Source: Thermoplasmata archaeon
GTDB taxonomy: Archaea > Thermoplasmatota > Thermoplasmata > RBG-16-68-12
Direction: 5' to 3'
Assembly (NCBI GenBank): GCA_036395115.1
Contig: DASWDU010000016.1
Location: 23,015 to 87,014, forward strand
DNA: 64,000 bases
Positions 1 to 7,675 of this stretch are shown one piece after another. Position numbers and translations under genes: made by a program. The notes under the pieces were generated by a model, which was not told the origin of the DNA, ran no database searches, and worked only from the letters and a program-made list of their open reading frames with translations. Numbering within the stretch: the stretch's first letter is position 1; the number at the start of each line of letters is the position of its first letter.

Positions 1-357
1 GTCGAGGGACAAGGGAGCATCTCCCATCCCGCCTACGTCTGCGGAACCCGCGCGATCATCAACGCTTCGATGCCCTCGGGCATGGTGATGATGCACGCGC
101 CCGCTCGCAAGACACGAAGCTTCCGGCGCGATGTCGTCGCGTGGCCGATGCCGACCGTGGACGACGAGATGCGGTGGCTGGAGTTCTTCTCGGCCGGCGC
201 GAAGGTCTTCGGGCTCGGCGTCAACCACGAGAACATGACGCGCGAGGAGGTCGAAGCCACCGTGGGGGAGTGGGAGGCCCGGTACGGCCTGCCCGCCGCG
301 GACCCGCTCTGGCACGGGTGCGACAAGTTCGTCGAGCGGATCCGGTCGATGCTGTGA
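1..357 (+). CDS. DUF1611 family protein, C-terminal part (5' end outside window)
   Basis: The frame is open from base 1, so only the last 118 residues are seen. They begin with VEGQGSISHPAY, the signature of the C-terminal P-loop-like domain of DUF1611 (COG3367) proteins, followed by the usual short segment about dead or living substrates (NASMPSGMVMMH) and a helical end. The family is related to NAD-dependent epimerase/GTPase folds and some members are linked to N-acyl or dipeptide racemisation, but the substrate here cannot be told. The stop codon TGA overlaps the GTG start of the next gene by 4 nt, so the two are probably translated together. The N-terminal domain is missing only because the window starts here. 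Confidence 0.8.
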   Translation, partial: VEGQGSISHPAYVCGTRAIINASMPSGMVMMHAPARKTRSFRRDVVAWPMPTVDDEMRWLEFFSAGAKVFGLGVNHENMTREEVEATVGEWEARYGLPAADPLWHGCDKFVERIRSML

Positions 358-1160
358 AAATCCCGAAGTCGCACCCGCGGTACGAGTCGCTGATGCGACG
401 GGAGGAGCTCGTGCGCGCGTGGAAGGCGGGCATCGTGGTCCCCGAAGGGCTCATCGCCCACGGTCGCGGCGAGGCGTTCGACTATCTGCTCGGAGAAACA
501 ACGTCGGCTCCAGCGCTCGTCGCCGAACGTGCCGCTGCGGCGTTCCTCCTGCGCGCTCGAAGGCCGATGATCTCGGTCAACGGGAATGTGGCCGCGCTCG
601 CGACCAGGGAGGTTGTAGGCCTGGCAAACATCGTTTCCGCGGGGATCGAAGTGAACCTGTTTCACCGCACCGAGACGCGGGTGCGTCGAATCGTTCGGAA
701 GCTGCGCGCGGCCGGGGCGACGAACGTCCTCGGACGTGATCCGGACGCGCGTATCCCGGGGTTGGAATCCCGACGCGCCCTGTCCAGCCAGAAAGGCGTC
801 TTCGGGGCCGACGTCGTGGTCGTGCCGCTCGAGGACGGGGATCGCACCGAGGCGCTCGTGCGAATGGGGAAGACCGTCATCAGCATCGACTTAAATCCCT
901 TGTCACGCACATCCCAACGGGCCACGATCCCCGTGGTCGACGAACTGACCCGGGCCCTCCCCAACATGGAGAGGTTCGCCCGGGATTTGCAGAGCGATCC
1001 GGGAGAAATCGCACGACTCATCAAGACCTACCGGAAATCGGAAAACATGAAGGCCCTGTTCGCATTCCTAGACTGGCGACTGAGGGGCCTCCGCGAGGTC
1101 CCCAAGGTTGTGCGAGGGGCGTCACCACGGCCGCGCAGAATCCGGTCTACAAAAGACTAG
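354..1160 (+). CDS. 4-phosphopantoate--beta-alanine ligase (archaeal phosphopantothenate synthetase)
   Basis: This enzyme joins 4-phosphopantoate and beta-alanine with ATP to give 4'-phosphopantothenate, the archaeal replacement for PanC/CoaA in coenzyme A synthesis. The 268-residue protein starts with the family hallmark IPKSHPRYESL (residues 3-13), then HGRGEAFDYLLGE (36-48) and SVNGNVAAL (74-82), and has the DLNPLSRTSQ nucleotide/substrate segment near residue 190. Length matches the roughly 260-residue family. The start is the GTG at 354 inside the stop of the DUF1611 gene, because the conserved N-terminus begins two codons later; the frame stays open upstream but without homology. The C-terminal 25 residues are basic and not conserved as far as I can tell. 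Confidence 0.92.
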   Translation: MKIPKSHPRYESLMRREELVRAWKAGIVVPEGLIAHGRGEAFDYLLGETTSAPALVAERAAAAFLLRARRPMISVNGNVAALATREVVGLANIVSAGIEVNLFHRTETRVRRIVRKLRAAGATNVLGRDPDARIPGLESRRALSSQKGVFGADVVVVPLEDGDRTEALVRMGKTVISIDLNPLSRTSQRATIPVVDELTRALPNMERFARDLQSDPGEIARLIKTYRKSENMKALFAFLDWRLRGLREVPKVVRGASPRPRRIRSTKD

Positions 1161-1201
1161 GGCGTCTTCGCGCGGACCGACGACGGGTCATCCTGGTAAT
1201 C

Positions 1202-1843
1202 TTGGTAGTCCTGATGAGCACGATTGCGGTACTCGCCGCTTTGCGAGCGGACCTCATCCGCCTCGGCCCTTCATCGGTGACCTTGCCCGAGGGGGCCGTC
1301 CAAGTCAGCGCGACCTGGTATCGACAGAGCGACGGCGACTCCGCGTATGACTATTATACGTTCTGGGTTCACATAGAAAACCGAGTCAATTCCGACTCGA
1401 TCGTCCCGTACGCCATCGAGGTGAACATCTCCACGCGCGGTGGGCAGACGTTGGGGGGTTGGTTGCCGATGGGAGGCGATCACGGTCGGATGGAAAGGTT
1501 TGAGTGGCTTCTTGACGGGTCGTCCCCGCAAACGATCGCCCTGGAGCTTCCGGCGGGCTATGTGAACTGGGACGACGGGGGCGCGTACTTCACCTGGAGC
1601 GTGCAGGGAGAGCGAGGGCTGGCGAGCCAGGCGATCTTCCAGGGGAGTGCCGATTTCCTTCTCAACTCAGTCCGGTTCGCCGAGAACGCGACGATGGAAG
1701 CCCATGTGGATGCCCTCCTGATCTGGTGCTACGCGACCCCGTTCCAAGCCTATCCCGTGGCCTCCCGCGGCGAAACGGCAACTTGCCTTTACATCCCCGA
1801 TCCGGGCTCGGAAGGTTCGACTCCATACTCGGCGTGTGGATGA
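1202..1843 (+). CDS. Hypothetical membrane-anchored extracytoplasmic protein
   Basis: I do not recognise this 213-residue protein. The N-terminus is one hydrophobic segment (VVLMSTIAVLAAL) and the rest is rich in beta-strand-forming and polar residues with Asn-X-Ser/Thr sites, as expected of an exported beta-sandwich domain held to the membrane. The TTG at 1202 is the first recognised start, but the same frame upstream (from about 1148) encodes YKRLGRLRADRRRVILVIL, a basic stretch running straight into the hydrophobic segment. That is typical of the true cytoplasmic head of such anchors, yet it has no ATG, GTG or TTG in frame, so the start is uncertain. It follows the CoA gene by about 40 nt on the same strand. 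Confidence 0.6.
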   Translation: MVVLMSTIAVLAALRADLIRLGPSSVTLPEGAVQVSATWYRQSDGDSAYDYYTFWVHIENRVNSDSIVPYAIEVNISTRGGQTLGGWLPMGGDHGRMERFEWLLDGSSPQTIALELPAGYVNWDDGGAYFTWSVQGERGLASQAIFQGSADFLLNSVRFAENATMEAHVDALLIWCYATPFQAYPVASRGETATCLYIPDPGSEGSTPYSACG

Positions 1844-1856
1844 CGACTCCGGCTGC

Positions 1857-2420
1857 CTACGCGTTCCAGTGACCAGCCTTCCACTTGATGGAGCAGCCCA
1901 TGGGAGGCACGAACGTCGTTGGAGGATCCTTGTGCGCCGCGAGCGCATTGAGGACATCCCGCATGACATGTTGGCGGACCCCTTCCGGATCCTTCGAGTC
2001 GTCGAGCTTCCCGCGGTATCGAAGCTTACGGGCCGCATCGAAGACGAAGAAATCGGGGGTGCACACGGCTCCATACGCTTCCGCTGACTTCTGGGCTTCG
2101 TCGCGCAAGTACGGGAAGTTGTAGCCCTTCCGCTTCGACCGCTCCACCATGTGGGCGAAGTCGTCCTCGGGATAGCTCTCTTCGTCGTTCGCGTTAATCA
2201 TGACGAACTGCACTCCCTTTCCGGCGAAGTCCTTCTGGACCGCGATCGTCCGGTCCTCCCACGCCTGCACATACGGGCAGTGGTTGCACCAGAAGGCGAC
2301 GACGAGGATCGGCTTGTCCTTGAACGATGCGAGGGAGTAGGTCTTGCCATCGACGCCGCGCAAGGAGAAGTCGATCGCCGCCGATCCGAGCGGAAGGCCC
2401 TCATACTGCTTCAGTTCCAT
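1857..2420 (-). CDS. Thioredoxin-family redoxin (AhpC/TSA-like)
   Basis: A 187-residue cytoplasmic thiol-disulfide protein of the thioredoxin-fold redoxin group. It has the N-terminal FSLRGVDGKTYSLASF segment, the strand ILVVAFWCNHCPYVQAW with a CxxC pair at Cys45 and Cys48, and the cis-proline region CTPDFFVFD. Families with this layout include thiol peroxidase-like and ResA-like redoxins; reduction of disulfides or peroxides is likely but the substrate is unknown. The promoter (2452-2464) lies next to the edge of the transposable insertion, so the insertion may have altered its upstream control. Confidence 0.85.
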   Translation of the reverse strand: MELKQYEGLPLGSAAIDFSLRGVDGKTYSLASFKDKPILVVAFWCNHCPYVQAWEDRTIAVQKDFAGKGVQFVMINANDEESYPEDDFAHMVERSKRKGYNFPYLRDEAQKSAEAYGAVCTPDFFVFDAARKLRYRGKLDDSKDPEGVRQHVMRDVLNALAAHKDPPTTFVPPMGCSIKWKAGHWNA

Positions 2421-2451
2421 TGTCTCAACCGGACCGACTAACGCGACCGTC

Positions 2452-2464
2452 CGTTAAGGATTTT
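2452..2464 (-). promoter_or_regulatory. TATA/BRE promoter of the redoxin gene
   Basis: On the minus strand this reads AAAATCCTTAACG, about 32 nt before the ATG at 2420. The same string occurs in the trm5 promoter at 23845-23857, which supports it as a real BRE/TATA element of this genome. The insertion end at 2474 sits only 10 nt upstream of it. Confidence 0.6.
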
Positions 2465-2473
2465 ACCGCCACC

Positions 2474-2498
2474 GGGTTCTGTCACAAATCGGGTGATG
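2474..2498 (+). repeat. Terminal inverted repeat, left end
   Basis: It starts GGGTTCTGTCACAAATC and is the reverse complement of 3841-3865 with two mismatches. It lies 8 nt beyond the tnpB stop codon side of the element. Confidence 0.8.
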
Positions 2499-3729
2499 GA
2501 ATCACGCCCACTTGCGACTCCACTCCGCTCGGCTCGTCCCGTGCGCTCGGTCCTCCTCGGACCAAGTCGTAGAGGGGACTCACGACGTCATGGCGGAGGG
2601 CACCGGGCCGGAACCGTACGGCCCTTGCCAAGGCCTCGTTGGAGGCCAAGGCGGTCTTCAGGATGTTCATGCCCGCGTTGATCTGCCGGTCCATCTCCCA
2701 GTCGCACATCTCGCAGACGAAATCCTGGCCCACCCTATCTCGGCGCCGGGCGCCACATACTGGGCAGGTCTTGGACGTCCATTGGGGGTTGACCTTGATG
2801 ATCGGCACGCCGGCGAGGGCGGCCTTGTACTCGATCTGACGGTGGATCTCGGAACGGGGCCAGGCGGACAAGCGACGGTTCATCCGGTGGGAGCGGCCTC
2901 CCGCGCCGTGGAGGGTTAGATTCTCGAGGACGATTGCGGCTCGACGCGACATCGCGGACCCCACGAGCCGCTTGGACACTCGATGGAGCCTCTGCCGAAC
3001 TCGGTTCCTCTCTCTGCGGCCCTCTCGATCGAGGAGGATCCGCTGGACGCGTCGGTCCTGGGACTTTTTCCTCGCAAGCCTCCTCCGTCGTCGGAAGTGA
3101 GTCTCCTGAATGCGCCGCACGCCGTCGAACGACACGCGGACGAGCCCCGCAGAATCGCCCGACACATGGACTCCATCGAGGGAATCCTCGTTCGTGTCGA
3201 GGGCGATCGCGCCCCGGGGCTCGTACGGCTTCGGGGCTTCCTTGCGCAGGACGACGATGATCTTCCCCGGGACCACGGTGAGGGATCCGAGACTCCATGA
3301 TGGGTCGCTGAGCATTGATCGGTGCCACTCGGAGAGCGACAGGTGGAGCTGCACCCCCTCCGTCCCCCGGATCGGGATGCGAAGCCGGCCCGTCTCCCGG
3401 TCGAGCCAATAGGACTGGTTCTCGGCCTTGAGCATGAGCCTCCGCATGTAGGGGACGGAGGACCGGTTCTTTCTTCTCAGGCGCCGGCGATGGGCATTCA
3501 GCACCGACAAGGCGACCTCGAAGGCAGACGGGATGTACTGCTTGTACACCGCGTGGCGCGCGCTCAGGTCCGTGTACGCGGCCCGTGTGAGTCGAGCGCG
3601 AGATCGGATGTCGTCCCGCAGGGCGATCCGAATCGATTCGTTCACGAGGAGGCGGAACTCCGCGAGGAGCCAAACGAGACGGGGATCCTCCGACGTGACT
3701 GGAAAGACAAGGGCCCGGTGGGCGAGCAC
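2482..3729 (-). CDS. tnpB: RNA-guided endonuclease TnpB (IS200/IS605 OrfB family)
   Basis: A 415-residue TnpB with every catalytic part in place: RuvC-I Asp178 (ALDTNED), RuvC-II Glu269 (VLENL), a CxxC..CxxC zinc finger (Cys322, Cys325, Cys339, Cys342) inserted in RuvC-III, and the final Asp347 (DRQINAGMNI). The Arg-rich helical region at 210-260 is the usual bridge/nucleic-acid-binding part. TnpB cuts DNA guided by an omega-RNA encoded over its own 3' end. The gene lacks a TnpA partner and sits in a TIR-bounded insertion. The 40-residue C-terminal tail past the catalytic core is longer than the minimum. It appears intact rather than decayed. Confidence 0.93.
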   Translation of the reverse strand: MLAHRALVFPVTSEDPRLVWLLAEFRLLVNESIRIALRDDIRSRARLTRAAYTDLSARHAVYKQYIPSAFEVALSVLNAHRRRLRRKNRSSVPYMRRLMLKAENQSYWLDRETGRLRIPIRGTEGVQLHLSLSEWHRSMLSDPSWSLGSLTVVPGKIIVVLRKEAPKPYEPRGAIALDTNEDSLDGVHVSGDSAGLVRVSFDGVRRIQETHFRRRRRLARKKSQDRRVQRILLDREGRRERNRVRQRLHRVSKRLVGSAMSRRAAIVLENLTLHGAGGRSHRMNRRLSAWPRSEIHRQIEYKAALAGVPIIKVNPQWTSKTCPVCGARRRDRVGQDFVCEMCDWEMDRQINAGMNILKTALASNEALARAVRFRPGALRHDVVSPLYDLVRGGPSARDEPSGVESQVGVIPSPDL

Positions 3730-3840
3730 GTTTCTCTACTAGGGAAGAGGCTGGCGTCAAGGTGCCTGGGGGAGGTGCCCGAATGTGAAAATCCGGCTTG
3801 GGGAGCAATCAGAGATAGCGTTACCGTGCTTACCATTGCT

Positions 3841-3865
3841 CATCACCCGACTTGTTACAGAACCC
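3841..3865 (-). repeat. Terminal inverted repeat, right end
   Basis: Read on the minus strand it begins GGGTTCTGTAACAAGTC and matches the left end at 23 of 25 positions. The duplicated target bases follow immediately at 3866-3872. Confidence 0.8.
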
Positions 3866-3908
3866 CGCCACCGCAAGGTTATTCCCGCGTCACGGTCCTC
3901 GCGGGAGC

Positions 3909-4268
3909 GTGGGGAGGAGCGTCGCGCGATTCTTCCTGGCCGGACAGACGGCCGCGGGGGTCCTCTCTGTCGCGAACGCGTACGGCCCGTCCGTAGGCAT
4001 GCGCGCCGACGCCTCGTCCGCGAACCACGTGACCCTCGTCAAAGGGAGCATCTGGGTGACGGGCAAGCGAGTGCTCACGGTCGGCGCGTGGGACGCACAA
4101 GGCGGCGCGAACGTCCAAGTCGAGGCATACGTCGAGGGGCTCACGGAACTGAGCGCGGACCCGAAAACGTTCGTCGGCATGATCCCGCGCCGGGACATGT
4201 GGCGGATCGCGTCGGCCTTCGTCGCGAGCCTGCGCGTGAATCCCGAGGCGGTGTTCGTCCATTCATGA
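3909..4268 (+). CDS. Conserved-looking hypothetical protein
   Basis: I do not recognise the family. The part from ATG 3999 (89 residues) reads like a folded alpha/beta protein, ending VASLRVNPEAVFVHS; the frame is open further up to GTG 3909, giving 119 residues with a mildly hydrophobic N-terminus. The start is therefore unsettled, and ATG 3999 is the conservative choice. The TnpB insertion ends 44 nt upstream of the GTG and will have separated this gene from its original upstream sequence. It ends 49 nt before pyrG, in the stretch that holds the pyrG promoter. Confidence 0.5.
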   Translation: MGRSVARFFLAGQTAAGVLSVANAYGPSVGMRADASSANHVTLVKGSIWVTGKRVLTVGAWDAQGGANVQVEAYVEGLTELSADPKTFVGMIPRRDMWRIASAFVASLRVNPEAVFVHS

Positions 4269-4270
4269 CA

Positions 4271-4282
4271 TAAACTATAAGT
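4271..4282 (+). promoter_or_regulatory. TATA box of pyrG
   Basis: TAAACTATAAGT lies about 38 nt before the GTG start at 4318 and directly after the stop of the preceding gene, so pyrG has its own promoter. Confidence 0.55.
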
Positions 4283-4317
4283 GGAACTCGCCCAATGGAC
4301 GAATCCCGTGAATTGAC

Positions 4318-5904
4318 GTGAAGTTCGTCATAGTCACGGGCGGCGTTTTGTCCGGACTCGGCAAAGGCATCAGCACCTCTTCCATCGGGGTCCTGCTGAA
4401 GTCGAAAGGACTGCAGGTCTGCCCGATCAAGATCGACCCCTACCTGAACGTCGACGCGGGCACGATGAACCCGTACCAGCACGGGGAGGTCTTCGTCCTC
4501 GACGATGGCGCGGAGGTCGACCTCGACCTCGGTAACTACGAGCGATTCCTCGACGTCAACTTGACGGGAGACCACAACATCACGACGGGGAAGGTCTACC
4601 GCTCGGTGATCGAGAAGGAGCGACACGGCGACTACCTCGGCAAGACGGTCCAGATCATCCCGCACATCACGGACGAGATCAAGGCGCAGCTGCGCGGCGT
4701 CGGGGAGAAGGAGCGCGCGGACATCGTCCTCGTCGAGGTCGGGGGCACGGTCGGCGACATCGAGGGGATGCCCTTCCTCGAGGCCGTCCGCCAGCTGGGC
4801 CAGGAGATCGGGAAGGAGAACGTCTTCTTTGTACACACGACGCTCGTGCCGATCATGGGCGCGGTCGGGGAGCAGAAGACGAAGCCGACCCAGCAGAGCG
4901 TACGGGAACTTCGCTCGATGGGGATCCAACCGAGCGTCATCATCGCGCGCGGCGAGCACTCCCTCGAGCCGGACATCAAGAAGAAGATCGCCTTCTTTTG
5001 CGACGTCCCCGTCGAGGGCGTCATCAGCGCGCCGGACGCCTCCACAATCTACGACGTGCCGCTCCTCTTCGACGGCCAGGGCCTCACGGAGTACATCATG
5101 AAGACGCTCCAGCTGGAGCCGAAGGCGGAGGACATGCGGGAGTGGAAGGAATACCTCGACAAGCTGAAGAATCCCGAGAAGGAGGTGACGATCGCGCTCG
5201 TGGGCAAGTACACCCACCTCAAGGATTCGTACATCAGCCACATCGAGGCGTTCCACCACGCGGGCGCCCACGCCCGCGTGCGCGTGAACCTGAACTGGGT
5301 GGAGTCGCTCGACATCGAGAAGCACGGGACGAAGGCGCTCGAGGGGTCGGACGGCATCCTCGTGCCCGGCGGGTTCGGGGATCGCGGGATCGAGGGGAAA
5401 ATCGCCGCCACCCGCTACGCGGCGGAGAACGACATCCCGTTCCAGGGCGTATGCCTCGGGTTCCAGCTCGCGACGGTCGGGTTCGCGCGGGACGTCCTCC
5501 ATCTCGAAGGCGCGAACAGCTCCGAATTCAATCCGAAGACGCCGCACCCCGTCATTGACCTGCTCCCGGAGCAGCGGACCGTGAAGGGAATGGGCGCGAC
5601 GATGCGGCTCGGCGCCCACGAGATCGACGTCGCGCCGAACTCGATGACCGCCAAGCTCTACGGGTCCGCGAAGATCTTCGAGAGGCACCGACACCGCTAC
5701 GAAGTCAACCCGGCGTACATCGCCAAGCTCGAGGACGCCGGATTGCGGTACGTAGGCCGCTCCGATGGCGGCCGTCGAATGGAGGTCCTCGAACTCGAAG
5801 GCCATCCGTACTTCGTCGCGTCCCAATTCCATCCGGAGTTGCGATCCCGCCCGCTTCGGCCGTCGCCGATCCACCTGGGCCTTGTTCGCGCCGCCGCGTC
5901 GTAG
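4318..5904 (+). CDS. pyrG: CTP synthase
   Basis: Makes CTP from UTP, ATP and glutamine in pyrimidine synthesis. The 528-residue protein is full length. The N-terminal amidoligase domain starts [17 protein letters not shown] with the P-loop at residues 8-18, followed by [20 protein letters not shown]. The C-terminal class I glutaminase has the nucleophile Cys379 in GVCLGFQ, the glycine-rich oxyanion strip PGGFGDRG, and the His505/Glu507 pair in FHPE. The start is GTG at 4318, since the conserved sequence begins at once. The last 15 residues after FHPE are short, as in archaeal forms. Confidence 0.97.
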   Translation: MKFVIVTGGVLSGLGKGISTSSIGVLLKSKGLQVCPIKIDPYLNVDAGTMNPYQHGEVFVLDDGAEVDLDLGNYERFLDVNLTGDHNITTGKVYRSVIEKERHGDYLGKTVQIIPHITDEIKAQLRGVGEKERADIVLVEVGGTVGDIEGMPFLEAVRQLGQEIGKENVFFVHTTLVPIMGAVGEQKTKPTQQSVRELRSMGIQPSVIIARGEHSLEPDIKKKIAFFCDVPVEGVISAPDASTIYDVPLLFDGQGLTEYIMKTLQLEPKAEDMREWKEYLDKLKNPEKEVTIALVGKYTHLKDSYISHIEAFHHAGAHARVRVNLNWVESLDIEKHGTKALEGSDGILVPGGFGDRGIEGKIAATRYAAENDIPFQGVCLGFQLATVGFARDVLHLEGANSSEFNPKTPHPVIDLLPEQRTVKGMGATMRLGAHEIDVAPNSMTAKLYGSAKIFERHRHRYEVNPAYIAKLEDAGLRYVGRSDGGRRMEVLELEGHPYFVASQFHPELRSRPLRPSPIHLGLVRAAAS

Positions 5905-5910
5905 CCCGCA

Positions 5911-5920
5911 ACCTTTAAAC
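5911..5920 (+). promoter_or_regulatory. TATA box of the aIF2-beta gene
   Basis: ACCTTTAAAC lies about 28 nt before the GTG start at 5945, which predicts a nearly leaderless transcript. Confidence 0.6.
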
Positions 5921-5944
5921 CGACCCGGCCCTTAGGCGTCGTCC

Positions 5945-6565
5945 GTGTCCACCCTGAGCTACGACCAACTCCTCGCTCGCGCCAAGAAGGCCCTTCCGGC
6001 CGCGCTCAGCAGCGGAGAGCGGTTCCAGGTCCCCGGCCCCGACGTCGTGATCGAGGGGAAGACGACCCTCCTCCGGAACTTCGAGGATATCGTCGGCGCG
6101 ATCCGACGGGACCCCGACATGGTCCTCACGTACCTCTTGCGGGAACTCGGGACCTCGGGAGCCCTGGAAGGCCGGCGGGTCGTGTTCAAGAGCAAGGTCA
6201 CGGCGCAGCAGATCGAAGAGCGGATCAAGTCCTACGTCGAGGCGTACGTCCTGTGCCAAGAGTGCGGCCGCCCCGACACGCGGCTCGTGAAGGAGGACCG
6301 CATCGCGATGCTCGAATGCGACGCGTGCGGCGCGCGGCGGCCCGTGAAGGCGGTGAAGAAGGCCGCCAAGGTCGAGGAGGCGCCCCTCGTCGAGGGCAAG
6401 GTCTACGAGCTCATGATCCAGGACATCGGGAAGAAGGGCGACGGGATCGCGAAGCTCGACAAGTACGTGATTTACGTACCGGGGACCGCGAAGGGCGCCA
6501 TCGTGAAGGTCTTCATCGAGAAAATCGCGGGGACCGTGGCGTTCGGACGCGTGACGCGGGAGTAG
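5945..6565 (+). CDS. Translation initiation factor aIF2 subunit beta, with C-terminal TRAM domain
   Basis: This is the beta subunit of the heterotrimeric factor that brings initiator tRNA to the ribosome. Of 206 residues, about 1-140 are the aIF2-beta core: the DIVGAIRRDPDMVLTYLLREL helix region and a C4 zinc ribbon at Cys104, Cys107, Cys125 and Cys128. Residues 150-206 (EGKVYELMIQDIGKKGDGIA..) form a TRAM domain, an RNA-binding OB fold found alone or on RNA-modifying enzymes. Some other euryarchaea also carry this fusion. A TATA box sits just before the GTG start. The presenilin-like gene follows after 7 nt, so the two are probably cotranscribed. Confidence 0.93.
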   Translation: MSTLSYDQLLARAKKALPAALSSGERFQVPGPDVVIEGKTTLLRNFEDIVGAIRRDPDMVLTYLLRELGTSGALEGRRVVFKSKVTAQQIEERIKSYVEAYVLCQECGRPDTRLVKEDRIAMLECDACGARRPVKAVKKAAKVEEAPLVEGKVYELMIQDIGKKGDGIAKLDKYVIYVPGTAKGAIVKVFIEKIAGTVAFGRVTRE

Positions 6566-6572
6566 GCGGCGC

Positions 6573-7568
6573 ATGCGCCGGGAGTACGCGTCGATCGCCG
6601 CGATGGCGATCATCCTCCTCTGCAGCCAGCTCGTGGCGCTCTCCCTCTCGGGCTTGTTCCAGGCGAACAGTTTCCAGGCGTTTGCAAATCCCGGCGACGT
6701 CACGAACACGGTCATTTACGTCGTCATGATCCTCGCCTTCACGGGCGCGATCCTCGCCCTCGTGCGGTACCGCAAGCAGCACCTCGCGAAGTACGTCATC
6801 ATGGCGTCGATCTTTCTCACGCTTGCGTTCATCCTCCTCCTTCCGCTGTACTACGGGCTGTACTACGCCAGCGGAGGCGCGCTCGACGGCGACGTGCTCG
6901 GATACGTGGCGACGCTGCTCTCGTTCCTCGTCGCGGCGCTCCTTGTCTTCCTGCTGGTCAAGTTCCCGGAGTGGTACGTGGTCGACGCGATCGGTTTCCT
7001 GACGGCGGCCGGGGTGACGGCGATCCTCGGGATATCGTTCGGGATCTTGCCCGCGTTCCTCCTGCTCGTCGCGCTGGCTGTCTACGATGCGTGGGCGGTG
7101 TACCGGACGAAGCACATGATCACCCTCGCCGACGAGCTGACGAGTCAGCGACTCCCGATCCTCCTCGTCATCCCGAAGAAAGCGGGCTACTCGTTCCGCG
7201 AGCAGAAGAGCCTCAAAGAGCAGGTCGCGTCCGGAGAAGAACGGGAGGCGATGTTCATGGGCCTCGGAGACCTCATTATCCCAGGGATCCTGAGCGTCTC
7301 CGCGTTCACGTTTCCCCCGCTGAAATGGGACCCCGGGATCGGCGCTTCCGTGCCGGACATCCGGATGATCTTCGGCCTTCCATCGAACCTGTTCATCTCA
7401 ATCTGCGCGATCATCGGGAGCCTCATCGGCTTCGCGTTCCTCATGCGGTTCGTCGTGCGAGGAAATCCTCAGGCGGGATTGCCCCTGCTGAACGGAGGCA
7501 CGATTGCCGGGTACCTCCTCTCCTTCGCACTCGTCTATGGGACGGCCTATTCCTTCGGACTCCTGTAG
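6573..7568 (+). CDS. Presenilin-family intramembrane aspartyl protease (PSH)
   Basis: A 331-residue protein with about nine membrane segments and both aspartates of the presenilin/signal-peptide-peptidase superfamily: Asp172 in AVYDAWAVY (YD motif) and Asp233 in MGLGDLIIPG (GxGD motif). The third conserved site, normally PALP, reads AGLPLLNGG. The enzyme would cut peptide bonds inside the membrane; natural substrates of archaeal PSH proteins are unknown. The loop between the two Asp segments (about 180-225) is charged and cytoplasmic by the inside-positive rule. The gene starts 7 nt after aIF2-beta. Confidence 0.88.
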   Translation: MRREYASIAAMAIILLCSQLVALSLSGLFQANSFQAFANPGDVTNTVIYVVMILAFTGAILALVRYRKQHLAKYVIMASIFLTLAFILLLPLYYGLYYASGGALDGDVLGYVATLLSFLVAALLVFLLVKFPEWYVVDAIGFLTAAGVTAILGISFGILPAFLLLVALAVYDAWAVYRTKHMITLADELTSQRLPILLVIPKKAGYSFREQKSLKEQVASGEEREAMFMGLGDLIIPGILSVSAFTFPPLKWDPGIGASVPDIRMIFGLPSNLFISICAIIGSLIGFAFLMRFVVRGNPQAGLPLLNGGTIAGYLLSFALVYGTAYSFGLL

Positions 7569-7630
7569 GGATCCGATCGCACCAAATCTCCAAGATCGGG
7601 GGACGCCGACTCGACGACGGGCGAGACAAA

Positions 7631-7640
7631 GCTTTTTGTA
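7631..7640 (+). promoter_or_regulatory. Probable TATA box of rps8e
   Basis: GCTTTTTGTA lies about 40 nt before the GTG at 7676, in the 107-nt gap after the protease gene. Confidence 0.4.
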
Positions 7641-7675
7641 GCGCCCGACCTTCGCAACGCCCCTCGAGGTCGAAC

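Larger units (their letters stand above)
2475..3865. mobile_element. TIR-bounded insertion carrying a lone tnpB, with target-site duplication
   Basis: The element is defined by 25-nt terminal inverted repeats (2474-2498 and 3841-3865, 23 of 25 identical) and by flanking copies of CGCCACC (2467-2473 and 3866-3872). The direct repeat can be extended to CCGCCACCG (2466-2474 and 3865-3873), so the duplication is 7 or 8 nt with a one-base ambiguity at the ends. The only gene inside is tnpB. Ordinary IS200/IS605 and IS607 elements lack TIRs and target duplications, so mobilisation by a DDE transposase is inferred. The GGTTCTGT..CAAA-like ends and possible 8-nt duplication resemble IS6-family elements. 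No DDE transposase is present, so the element would be non-autonomous. Confidence 0.75.

Noticed and set aside
4141..5874. A 577-codon open frame on the minus strand
   Set aside because: It is antisense to pyrG, with an Asp/Arg/Leu-rich translation and no motif.
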